A stretch of DNA of 64,000 nucleotides from Aquirufa rosea. Its GTDB lineage: Bacteria > Bacteroidota > Bacteroidia > Cytophagales > Spirosomataceae. The stretch spans positions 248,001 to 312,000 of the forward strand of contig NZ_SDHY01000001.1 in the NCBI RefSeq assembly GCF_004118285.1. Direction: 5' to 3'. Shown here piece after piece: positions 17,869 to 25,872 of this stretch. A program made the position numbers and the translations under genes. Each line of letters opens with the position of its first letter. Position 1 is the first letter of the stretch. Below the pieces are notes generated by a model. It ran no database searches and was not told where the DNA came from. It saw only the letters and a list, made by a program, of their open reading frames with translations.

Positions 17869-19005
17869 TCACTGAATCAAACTAGCTATGATCTGACAGG
17901 CTTCTTTGACTTGAGATAGTGGACAAGCAAAATTTAATCGAATAAAATTTTTCCCTTTGAACTGCTCTCCTCGTAAGACATGAAGACCTTTCTCTAAAAG
18001 ACGCACTTGTAAATCTCCCCAAGTCTCATCATAAGAAATCCAGGCTAAATAGGTGGCTTCGAGTGGCAACATCCTTAAACCTGGGAATTGATGGATAAAA
18101 TTCATTAAATAATCATGATTCTGTTTCAAGTAGGGCAGAAGCTGAGATAACCAATTGGCCCCATGCTGATAGGTGGCCGTCATCACGTCAATACTATGAC
18201 GACTCAACATGGGCATATATCCAAAGGTTTTTTTCACAAAAGCCTCTCGAGTTACTTTATCTGGGATAATGGCGACACATCCACCCAAACCAGCTGTATT
18301 ATAAGCCTTTGAAGTGGCAAAAAAACTAATCGACGGTATATCCTCGATCTGCTGACCAATACAAATATGTTGGGACTGAGGATAAATTTGCAAATCTGCA
18401 TGAATCTCATCTGAGATAATCATACAATCATACTGCTTGCATAAGGTAATAATTCGATTAATTTCCTCCTGATTAAATACCGTACCACCAGGATTATGAG
18501 GATTACAAAATAAAAATACGGCAGGTTTTCGTTGTAAAGATTCCTCGAAGGCAGTAAAATCATATACCCAACGACCATTTTCCTCCACCATGGGAAAAGT
18601 AATCAAAGGTCTACCCAACCAAGTAGGTATTAAATGAAAAGGATGATAAACAGGAATAGGGGTCAAAACACCTCTCTCTTCATTAGCAAAAATATCACAG
18701 GCTAGGGTTATGCCCGGCACAATTCCAGGTAACCAAACCTGCCAATCAAGTGAAGTTTCCCAAGCATAATCATTTTTTAATTTGGCTTGAGCAAGTACTT
18801 TTAGCGAATCAGGAACGATGGAATAACCTAAGACACCATGCTGAGTTATTTTATCTAATGCCTCTAATATTTCATCTGCCACAGCAAACTCCATATCAGC
18901 CACAGGCATTGGGAGTATCGTTTTGCCATCATATAATGGATTATCCCATTTGTAACTGGATGTATTTTTACGATCGATTACTTGATCAAAATTGTATTGT
19001 TTCAT
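17869..19005 (-). CDS. MalY/PatB-family PLP aminotransferase (C-S lyase)
   Basis: 378-residue fold-type I PLP enzyme of the MalY/PatB group, which usually cleaves C-S bonds of cystathionine or cysteine conjugates. Family marks: YDFNQVIDRKNTSSYKWD start, PMPVADMEFAVADEI, FCNPHNPGGTVF, IISDEIHADL and the PLP lysine in FFATSKAYNTAGLGG. It overlaps the DUF1460 gene by 4 nt (ATGA). E. coli MalY also represses the maltose regulon; that the gene lies in one operon with a GH13 enzyme is suggestive but this may be coincidence. Confidence 0.88.
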   Translation of the reverse strand: MKQYNFDQVIDRKNTSSYKWDNPLYDGKTILPMPVADMEFAVADEILEALDKITQHGVLGYSIVPDSLKVLAQAKLKNDYAWETSLDWQVWLPGIVPGITLACDIFANEERGVLTPIPVYHPFHLIPTWLGRPLITFPMVEENGRWVYDFTAFEESLQRKPAVFLFCNPHNPGGTVFNQEEINRIITLCKQYDCMIISDEIHADLQIYPQSQHICIGQQIEDIPSISFFATSKAYNTAGLGGCVAIIPDKVTREAFVKKTFGYMPMLSRHSIDVMTATYQHGANWLSQLLPYLKQNHDYLMNFIHQFPGLRMLPLEATYLAWISYDETWGDLQVRLLEKGLHVLRGEQFKGKNFIRLNFACPLSQVKEACQIIASLIQ

Positions 19006-19793
19006 TTAATAAAATTAGGTCTAAAAACCTGAAAGCCAAGAAAGGAGGGATGTGATTTAAGGTAATCTGTTAAATTCTTTTCCGATATGCATACTTTTTT
19101 TGCCTCTTGAGAGGCATGCAATAGATACCAATTTTTTTTCTTTTGAACTATAAAACCCGTGTGCTGAACATCTAAGTTATTTCTTCTGGAAACAAATGTG
19201 ATGATATCTCCATCCCTTAACCAGGGTAATATGCCAGTCACCTGAGCCGTCGGGAAATAACTTATGGACTGTCCGGCCAATTTCTGTTCCATATGTTGTA
19301 ATTCTGGAATCGAAATATTTTTATTTTTAGAACGGTAGAAATTAGACAGAAAAGAAAATGTCTTTTTACTATTCACTTCAACTGGACTATGCACTTGTTC
19401 CAAACGCTTTTCCGTGACCATTCGACGCAGTGCACTCGTAAAATAGTGTTCGCGCGTTTCAAATCGAATATCATTCGGATTGGAATACCTCCAATAAATC
19501 AGATTCTTCTTGTACAAAGAATCTTGCCCCTTAGAAGCATATAGTGACATGACATTTTCAATGAAAGTGACACAATCAAAATCCTCTAGAGAAATATAAA
19601 CACGCTCTGGATTCTCCGGAGATAAAGCGAAGGCTATGTAAGGCTTACCTAAAAAATATTCGGCTAAAATCATGTGATTTTTCTGTTTATTAGCCAAATG
19701 AATTCGATTCTGTAAATCGAGTGGTATCCATTTATCTTGCGCAAAGCAAGAGTAGGAATATACAAGAAGAAATGAGAGGAAAGCTGTTCGCAT
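19002..19793 (-). CDS. DUF1460 amidase-like cysteine hydrolase, secreted
   Basis: 263 residues from ATG 19793 (an in-frame TTG directly before it is less likely). A signal peptide (MRTAFLSFLLVYSYSCFA, cut before QD) sends it to the periplasm. The family, DUF1460, has the NlpC/P60-like papain fold and includes Bacteroides proteins proposed as N-acetylmuramoyl-L-alanine amidases. Candidate catalytic residues are Cys in EDFDCVTFIENV and His in LDVQHTGFI. The FLGKPYIAFALS segment is also typical. It probably trims peptidoglycan fragments. It follows the GH13 gene by 6 nt. Confidence 0.85.
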   Translation of the reverse strand: MRTAFLSFLLVYSYSCFAQDKWIPLDLQNRIHLANKQKNHMILAEYFLGKPYIAFALSPENPERVYISLEDFDCVTFIENVMSLYASKGQDSLYKKNLIYWRYSNPNDIRFETREHYFTSALRRMVTEKRLEQVHSPVEVNSKKTFSFLSNFYRSKNKNISIPELQHMEQKLAGQSISYFPTAQVTGILPWLRDGDIITFVSRRNNLDVQHTGFIVQKKKNWYLLHASQEAKKVCISEKNLTDYLKSHPSFLGFQVFRPNFIK

Positions 19794-19799
19794 CAAATA

Positions 19800-21515
19800 T
19801 CACAATTTACCTTTGGAAACTACTCGATAAAAGTTAGCGCTATTTGAATAGACAACCTGCGTATTAACTTTAGAGCCTTGTAAATGAGGAGGAACAAAGC
19901 TTTGAATATAATTCAACACCACATCATTCATCCCCATCATATTGAGGGCTAGTTCTGGAATGATAATATCCAATGTATAATCTTGATGGGCATCAAAATT
20001 ACATACAATCAATAAGCAATCTTGCTCCGTATATCGTAAAAAAGCATAGACTTTACGCTTAGGATATTCTTCATTTTGCGCGTATTGCAAATCGAAAAAT
20101 TTACCTCTCTGAATGCATGGATTGGAATGAACGAATTGATAAAGCTTAACATAAAAATCATCCAATTGCTTTTCCTGAAGGGTTAATAAACTCCCATCAA
20201 ATTTGCCCTTATTCATCCAGCGTTGATGAGTTTCTACCCGCCAAAAATCATACATGGTCGTACGATCCAAAGCCTCATTAAATCCTTCACATTCATTGGC
20301 GGGCTCAGCAAATTCTTGGCCCATATAATGCATAATAGGCCCATGATGCAAGCAGGCTATAATCACCATAGCTGGAATACTCGACCATAAATTATGCTGA
20401 GCAAATCCAGGGCTATTGATTCTCGTTTCATCATGATTTTCTAAAAAACGCAACATATGTTCTCCGAATTCCCCTGACTCTTGTTGCCATACTCGCGTTA
20501 TATCCTCTACGCTTGCCTCTGGTTTTTCCTCCATTAATCGACGTAGCGCATCATATAAGCCTACTTTATCATATAAATAATCAAATCCCCCTTTAAAAAT
20601 GTAATCATGATAACGATGAGGCTGATAAATCTCCGCAATGAAGGTTATTTCAGAATTAATAGCCTTTATTTTAGGAATAACATAGGCCCAAAACTCGACG
20701 GGAACCATTTCTGCCATATCACAGCGAAAGGAATCTACACCCACATTTGTCCAAAAAATCAGAACATCTAAAAGCTTATTCCAGGTATCTGGAACAGGGT
20801 CAAAATGCTTTTCTTGCTGATGTTGAAAATCGATTCCATAATTCAATTTGACGGTTTCAAACCAATCATTTTTATAGGGCTGTGCAGAAAAAACATTGTT
20901 ACCACTGGCCTTCGCAGGTATTTCAATATAGGGAATTGTACATGGTACAGGACAAGTCCAATCAGAAGGAACAGAAAATTGAGTACCGGGTAAGTAATAA
21001 AAGTTATTATTGGGGTCAAAGGCCTTATCCACTTGATCATTCACTCCAAAATCAATAATTCCCTTTGGCTTTTTATCTGAAAGATATTGTCTGGCTAAAT
21101 GGTTGGGAACAAAATCAATGATTAATTTAAGATTGGAATGATGAATACGTTGTAACATCGCTTCGAATTCCTCCCAACGTTGGGAGGGATCAGTGGCCAG
21201 AAAAGGATTAACATCATAATAATCCTTGATAGCGAAAGGAGAGCCAGCCCTCCCTTTAACGATGGATGGATGATCTAGAGGGATTCCCCAGGCAGAAAAA
21301 TCCTCCATCGTAGCATGCTCGATTAATCCAGTGGCGTATATATGTGTAAAACCTTTATTAGCTAATGCCTGTAAAGCCTTGTCCGAGACATCCTTAAATT
21401 TAGTAACGCCATTCTGTTCACATGAACCATTATATACCAAATTAGTATTGGTATTCCCCCATAAATGGAACATCATCTGATATATAATGATCTTGTGATT
21501 TCGTACTTCTTGCAT
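19800..21515 (-). CDS. alpha-amylase family glycoside hydrolase, GH13
   Basis: 571 residues, no signal peptide, so cytoplasmic. All four conserved GH13 regions are visible: IDFVPNHLA (131-141), the nucleophile Asp266 in VDSFRCDMAEM, acid/base Glu295 in TFIAEIYQP and the stabilising Asp362 in FLENHDETR. A small C-terminal beta domain (RKVYAFLRYTEQDCLLIVCNFD) follows. It may hydrolyse maltodextrins or be a transferase such as a trehalose- or sucrose-active enzyme; the motifs do not settle specificity. The gene is divergent from pgmB and the GH65 phosphorylase, which points to maltose/maltodextrin use. It is the first gene of a six-gene - operon. Confidence 0.88.
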   Translation of the reverse strand: MQEVRNHKIIIYQMMFHLWGNTNTNLVYNGSCEQNGVTKFKDVSDKALQALANKGFTHIYATGLIEHATMEDFSAWGIPLDHPSIVKGRAGSPFAIKDYYDVNPFLATDPSQRWEEFEAMLQRIHHSNLKLIIDFVPNHLARQYLSDKKPKGIIDFGVNDQVDKAFDPNNNFYYLPGTQFSVPSDWTCPVPCTIPYIEIPAKASGNNVFSAQPYKNDWFETVKLNYGIDFQHQQEKHFDPVPDTWNKLLDVLIFWTNVGVDSFRCDMAEMVPVEFWAYVIPKIKAINSEITFIAEIYQPHRYHDYIFKGGFDYLYDKVGLYDALRRLMEEKPEASVEDITRVWQQESGEFGEHMLRFLENHDETRINSPGFAQHNLWSSIPAMVIIACLHHGPIMHYMGQEFAEPANECEGFNEALDRTTMYDFWRVETHQRWMNKGKFDGSLLTLQEKQLDDFYVKLYQFVHSNPCIQRGKFFDLQYAQNEEYPKRKVYAFLRYTEQDCLLIVCNFDAHQDYTLDIIIPELALNMMGMNDVVLNYIQSFVPPHLQGSKVNTQVVYSNSANFYRVVSKGKL

Positions 21516-21639
21516 CGAACGATTAAAATGAAAAAGATTAATCTGAATTATCTAAATTAATCAAATTTCCCTTATTCCCCTAAATCCATATCATGGAATG
21601 AATAGGAGCAAATTACTTTTCCTAGCCATAGAAAAAGTG

Positions 21640-21647
21640 TATTTTTG
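21640..21647 (+). promoter_or_regulatory. candidate -7 promoter element for pgmB
   Basis: TATTTTTG matches the Bacteroidota -7 consensus TAnnTTTG and sits 31 nt before the pgmB ATG in the 163-nt divergent gap. At the -33 position there is TTT instead of TTG. Chance matches are expected in such AT-rich DNA. Confidence 0.4.
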
Positions 21648-21678
21648 ATATGATTGAATTGACCCTAGAAAATTAGTA

Positions 21679-22329
21679 ATGATTTATAAAGCCTGTTTAT
21701 TTGATTTGGATGGAGTGCTTGTAGATACTGCCTCTTATCATTATCAAGCCTGGAAACAATTAGCTCATCGATTTAACTTTGACCTTAGCTTAGAGCAAAA
21801 TGAAGAGCTAAAAGGTATATCTCGAGTAGAATCCTTAGAAAGAATACTACAATGGGCTAATTATCAAGCCAATAGCGAACTTAAAGAAATTTGGCTCCGA
21901 GAAAAAAATGAGGCATATCTGAATCTGATTTCTCAAATGAATCCCGGGGAGATATTGCCGGGTGTTTTAGATTTCCTTGGACAACTCAAGGAATTAGGAT
22001 TTTTAATAGCATTGGGCTCAGCCAGTAAAAATGCCGAAATTATTTTACAAAAAACCGGATTGCTACCTTGGTTTGATGCCATTATCGATGGCAATGTGGT
22101 AACGACAAGTAAACCTAATCCAGAAGTATTTTTAAAAGGCGCTGAAGCCTTAGACTGTTCAGCCAATGAATGCATCGTATTTGAGGATGCACAAGCTGGA
22201 ATAGAGGCCGCAAAAGCAGCAGGTATGAAGGTAATTGGAATAGATACGCATCAAACACTAAAAGGGGCTGATAAAATTATTCCTACATTTAGTGGAGTTG
22301 ATGCCCAATCATTATTACAATTTAAATAA
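21679..22329 (+). CDS. pgmB: beta-phosphoglucomutase
   Basis: 216-residue HAD-superfamily enzyme converting beta-glucose-1-phosphate to glucose-6-phosphate. ACLFDLDGVLVDTASYHYQAWKQLA gives the nucleophile Asp9 and acid/base Asp11, plus the beta-PGM-type cap helix; GSASKN (motif II), KPNPEVFLKGAEAL (motif III lysine) and FEDAQAGIEAAKAAGM (motif IV) complete the site. It stands 23 nt before the GH65 phosphorylase, whose product is exactly beta-glucose-1-phosphate. The gene pair is the classic inverting-phosphorylase module and the assignment is firm. Confidence 0.93.
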   Translation: MIYKACLFDLDGVLVDTASYHYQAWKQLAHRFNFDLSLEQNEELKGISRVESLERILQWANYQANSELKEIWLREKNEAYLNLISQMNPGEILPGVLDFLGQLKELGFLIALGSASKNAEIILQKTGLLPWFDAIIDGNVVTTSKPNPEVFLKGAEALDCSANECIVFEDAQAGIEAAKAAGMKVIGIDTHQTLKGADKIIPTFSGVDAQSLLQFK

Positions 22330-22352
22330 CATCAAGCATTGTCAATTTATAT

Positions 22353-24653
22353 ATGAAACAATATTTAATCCATGATGAATGGAAAGTCATTGAAGACCGA
22401 TTCCACCCAGAATACAATGAAATAACCGAGTCCATTTTCTCACTAGGTAATGGAAGAATGGGACAACGTGCCAATTTCGAAGAAAGTTATTCAGGAAAAA
22501 CCCTTCAAGGAAATTACGTAGCTGGAGTTTATTATCCAGATAAGACGAGGGTAGGATGGTGGAAAAATGGTTATCCCGAATATTTTGCTAAAGTCCTCAA
22601 TGCAGCCAATTGGATTGGTATAGATTTGGAATTAGATGGAATAAAAGTAGATCTACATCAGGCCACCATTCATGATTTTTATCGAGAATTAAATATGAAG
22701 GAGGGCTATTTGCTACGTAGATGCGAGATAAGTCTTTCCAATGGCAAAAGGTTGCTTATTCAGTCCATTCGATTTAATAGTATGGCAGATGACGAATCCG
22801 GTGCTATTTGCTTTCAAGTTACACCTATCAACTTTTCAGGAGAAATACATATCTCAGCCTTTATCGATGGAGATGTAAAAAATAAGGATTCCAATTACCA
22901 GGAGAAATTTTGGGAAGAAGTCAAAGTGCATGCTTGGGAAAATCGCTCATGTGTTTGGTCAAAAACGAAGAAGTCCAATTTTGAGGTTATGACTGGTCAA
23001 GAAGTCCAAATATTTCAAAATGGTCAAAAATTAGACATTAATCCCAGCTATGAACTAAAAGAAAAGTACAGTGCATTGCATTATCAATTAGACATAAAAC
23101 AGAATGAGACCTTAAGTATCTATAAATATGCCGTTAACTTAAGTTCAGAGAACCATGCCAGCCATTCTTTTGAACAGGTGTTACTTGATTATCTACAAAG
23201 AATAAGCCAAAAGGGTTTTGAAAAGATGCTTCAAGAACAAGCCAATGCTTGGGCTGAAAAATGGAAAATCAATGATATCATTATAGAAGGAGATGTAGCT
23301 GCCCAACAAGGCATTCGATTTAATATATTTCAACTGAATCAAACCTACACAGGAAAAGATGATCGCCTAAACATAGGACCCAAAGGATTTACTGGTGAAA
23401 AATACGGAGGTTCAACTTATTGGGATACAGAGGCTTATTGCATTCCTTTTTATCTTTCCACTGCACCTAGTCATGTGGCTAAGAATCTATTGATTTATCG
23501 TTGGAAACAATTAGATAAAGCCATAGAAAATGCTGAAAAATTAGGCTTTAGTCAAGGAGCTGCCTTGTATCCTATGGTGACTATGAACGGCGAAGAGTGT
23601 CACAACGAATGGGAAATCACTTTTGAGGAAATTCACAGAAATGGGGCCATCGCTTACGCAATCAAAGATTATGTCCAATATACAGATGACAAAAAACATT
23701 TGGTTGATTATGGCTGGGATGTCCTATTAGCCATCGCCAGATTTTGGAAACAACGCGTCAATTGGTCAGAAAATTTGCAAAAGTATGTCATTTTAGGAGT
23801 AACAGGACCGAATGAATATGAGAATAATGCCAATAATAATTGGTATACCAATTACCTAGCTGCCTGGTGTCTAAGTTATGTTCAGGAGGTATACCAAGAA
23901 ATAAAAAACCTGTTTCCGGAGGATTCAAAATTGAAATTTATTCAAAGTCAATTTGATGAGCAGGAATTAACTGACTTTGAAGAGATAGCGAGTAACATGT
24001 ATTATCCGAGAGATGAAAAACGGGGTATTTATTTACAACAAGATGGCTTTTTAGATAAAGTAATTGCGCCAGTAGACCAAATACCCGCCAATCAAAGACC
24101 TATCCATCAGCATTGGTCTTGGGATAGAATTTTAAGATCTTGCTACATTAAACAAGCGGATGTACTACAAGGTATGTATTTTTTCGAACCACATTTCTCC
24201 CAAGAGGAAATATCCAGAAACTACAATTTTTATGAACCCTTAACCGTACATGAATCATCTTTAAGTCCATGCGTACATAGTATTTTAGCCGCAAAACTGG
24301 GTAAAGAAGAGAAATCCTATGAATTTTATACTAGGGCCGCTCGATTGGATTTAGATGATTACAATAATGACACGGAGGATGGTTGTCACATTACTAGCAT
24401 GGCAGGTACCTGGATGTCTATTATAAAAGGATTTGCCGGTCAAAGCGTTGAAAATAATTTACTTCATTTAGCACCATTTTTACCTAAACAATGGAAAAGC
24501 TATCGATTTAAAATTCATTTTAGGAATAGCCATTTAGACGTATGGGTAAAACAAGAGGGGGTAGTGATTTATAATTTAACAACTAATCCTGTCGAGCTAC
24601 TCATACATGGCAAAAAACATTCCATCGAGCCAAATGCATCGATATTGGTATAA
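22353..24653 (+). CDS. GH65 family phosphorylase, probably maltose phosphorylase
   Basis: 766 residues, cytoplasmic. Splits an alpha-glucoside with phosphate into beta-glucose-1-phosphate and a sugar. An N-terminal beta-sandwich (about 1-280) precedes the (alpha/alpha)6 catalytic barrel. The general acid is Glu488 in GVTGPNEYENNANNNWYTNY, equal to Glu487 of the Lactobacillus brevis maltose phosphorylase, and the segment is nearly identical in type. HITSMAGTWMSIIKGF is the expected phosphate-site region. Trehalose, kojibiose or nigerose phosphorylases are alternatives in the family; pairing with pgmB and a cytosolic GH13 favours maltose. A strong bidirectional terminator follows. Confidence 0.9.
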   Translation: MKQYLIHDEWKVIEDRFHPEYNEITESIFSLGNGRMGQRANFEESYSGKTLQGNYVAGVYYPDKTRVGWWKNGYPEYFAKVLNAANWIGIDLELDGIKVDLHQATIHDFYRELNMKEGYLLRRCEISLSNGKRLLIQSIRFNSMADDESGAICFQVTPINFSGEIHISAFIDGDVKNKDSNYQEKFWEEVKVHAWENRSCVWSKTKKSNFEVMTGQEVQIFQNGQKLDINPSYELKEKYSALHYQLDIKQNETLSIYKYAVNLSSENHASHSFEQVLLDYLQRISQKGFEKMLQEQANAWAEKWKINDIIIEGDVAAQQGIRFNIFQLNQTYTGKDDRLNIGPKGFTGEKYGGSTYWDTEAYCIPFYLSTAPSHVAKNLLIYRWKQLDKAIENAEKLGFSQGAALYPMVTMNGEECHNEWEITFEEIHRNGAIAYAIKDYVQYTDDKKHLVDYGWDVLLAIARFWKQRVNWSENLQKYVILGVTGPNEYENNANNNWYTNYLAAWCLSYVQEVYQEIKNLFPEDSKLKFIQSQFDEQELTDFEEIASNMYYPRDEKRGIYLQQDGFLDKVIAPVDQIPANQRPIHQHWSWDRILRSCYIKQADVLQGMYFFEPHFSQEEISRNYNFYEPLTVHESSLSPCVHSILAAKLGKEEKSYEFYTRAARLDLDDYNNDTEDGCHITSMAGTWMSIIKGFAGQSVENNLLHLAPFLPKQWKSYRFKIHFRNSHLDVWVKQEGVVIYNLTTNPVELLIHGKKHSIEPNASILV

Positions 24654-24654
24654 A

Positions 24655-24680
24655 AAAAGGCCTCAAGATTGAGGCCTTTT
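24655..24680. terminator. bidirectional intrinsic terminator
   Basis: Inverted repeat AAAAGGCCTCAA / TTGAGGCCTTTT (11 usable base pairs, tight loop) with A-run before and T-run after, between the convergent GH65 phosphorylase and desaturase genes. It can stop transcription from both sides. Confidence 0.9.
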
Positions 24681-24698
24681 GAATGTCATGTGCTTATT

Positions 24699-25700
24699 CT
24701 ATTCTTTGACTAAATCTATATCAGGTGTAGAAACGTCAGTTAATACTACGCCACCACGTTCTTTACGTGCAATACGTGAATATAAACCTACCTCTTGAGA
24801 GAATAAAAAGGTAAAAAAAAGCTTAACAAAGGAAGTATGGTATTTTAGATTATCATAAAACTCTGGAGCTGCCGCTTTCAACTTGGGAAGGTTATTCCAA
24901 GGAATAGAAGGCATATCATGGTGTTCATTGTGATAACCTACGTTCATATTAATCCCATTCAAACCTCCATAATAACTGTAGGTTTCTTGGTTTTTGTCTA
25001 AAACTAGGTAATGCTCTTGTATCCAACGAGCACCGAGTGGATGCAAGCCAACGGAAAACATAAAACTCAAACCCATATAAGCTAGTGCTGGCCAGCCCCA
25101 TAAATAAACGATCAGTGCATCGAAGGCAAACTGAGCCACAATATTCATGATAACCCAACGATCAAATACAGCTAATTCAATGCAGCGAATAGTACGAATC
25201 GCTTGAAAAAATGGGAAAAGCAATAACCAAATAGCTTTACCTATGAAATAATTGTTGATCAATTTGGCTTCCCAGTAATCTGGCAAATCAGCATCCAATT
25301 CATGTACTCCTTGAAAGGCATGGTGTTTCAAATGGTAATTTTTGAAGGAAATTGCAGTAGGGAATAAAGAAGGGAAGTTGGCAATAATTCCTGCGAAAAC
25401 ATTCCAAGAGTTCTTTTTGAAAACCAAATTATGCGCTGTTTCGTGGATACACACAAAAAGAGTGTGTGTAGGAAAAGCACCTATAAACCAAGCTACTGCC
25501 ACAATCATCCACCCAGGTGAATCTTTCAAAAAATAGGCTAAACTGATTTGAATACCGACACAGGCTAAAATCCACCAAATGGTATTGGGGTTTTTGCCAA
25601 TTAATTTTTTTACTTCAGGATGTTTCTTGATGATTTCTCTTGTACGCTGGCGATGAGGCTCTGAACCTTCTACCCACGTAAAGTCATTAAATTCAGACAT
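24699..25700 (-). CDS. DES1-like sphingolipid (dihydroceramide) desaturase
   Basis: 333-residue membrane-bound di-iron fatty-acyl desaturase. The three histidine boxes are HETAH (86-90), HLKHH (123-127) and HNEHH (257-261), separated by hydrophobic helices. The resemblance to the animal dihydroceramide delta-4 desaturase DEGS1 runs over the whole length. The N-terminal DFTWVEGSEPHRQRTREIIK segment corresponds to the Lipid_DES domain peculiar to that family; HPLGARWIQEHYLVL, ETYSYYGGLN, NVGYHNEHHDMPSIP and PEFYDNLKYHTS follow the eukaryotic order. I infer introduction of a double bond or hydroxyl into a sphingoid base. It is a single gene, flanked by terminator and a TATCTTTG promoter. A glycerolipid acyl desaturase is the alternative. 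Confidence 0.85.
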   Translation of the reverse strand: MSEFNDFTWVEGSEPHRQRTREIIKKHPEVKKLIGKNPNTIWWILACVGIQISLAYFLKDSPGWMIVAVAWFIGAFPTHTLFVCIHETAHNLVFKKNSWNVFAGIIANFPSLFPTAISFKNYHLKHHAFQGVHELDADLPDYWEAKLINNYFIGKAIWLLLFPFFQAIRTIRCIELAVFDRWVIMNIVAQFAFDALIVYLWGWPALAYMGLSFMFSVGLHPLGARWIQEHYLVLDKNQETYSYYGGLNGINMNVGYHNEHHDMPSIPWNNLPKLKAAAPEFYDNLKYHTSFVKLFFTFLFSQEVGLYSRIARKERGGVVLTDVSTPDIDLVKE

Positions 25701-25722
25701 AATTGAACAATTTTTCTTTATG

Positions 25723-25730
25723 CAAAGATA
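25723..25730 (-). promoter_or_regulatory. candidate -7 promoter of the desaturase gene
   Basis: On the - strand this reads TATCTTTG, a full match to TAnnTTTG, 22 nt before the desaturase ATG. The sequence just upstream (CTTATATGT) recurs at the same place before the cysteine desulfurase gene (30047-30054). No TTG is seen at -33. Confidence 0.5.
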
Positions 25731-25790
25731 ACATATAAGCCTATTTCCTGTCGAAAATTATTCAATTTTATTATTTGCCTAGCCAATAAG

Positions 25791-25841
25791 TGACAATATG
25801 TCAGCATTTGTAAAAAAGTAATTTCATGGCATATTCCTTGA
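25791..25841 (+). promoter_or_regulatory. palindrome and -24/-12-like element before dnaK
   Basis: A perfect inverted repeat TGACA-ata-TGTCA (25791-25803) is followed by TGGCATATTCCTTGAT (from 25827), which resembles a sigma-54 promoter (GG, 10 nt, then GA where GC is usual). The predicted transcript would begin about 20 nt before the dnaK ATG at 25873. No CIRCE element is present. The role as heat-shock control is inference. Confidence 0.4.
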
Positions 25842-25872
25842 TAATAAGGAGTGAAAAAATAACTTAATAATC

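Noticed and set aside
25701-25872. CIRCE/HrcA operator before dnaK
   Set aside because: No TTAGCACTC-N9-GAGTGCTAA or near variant is present.
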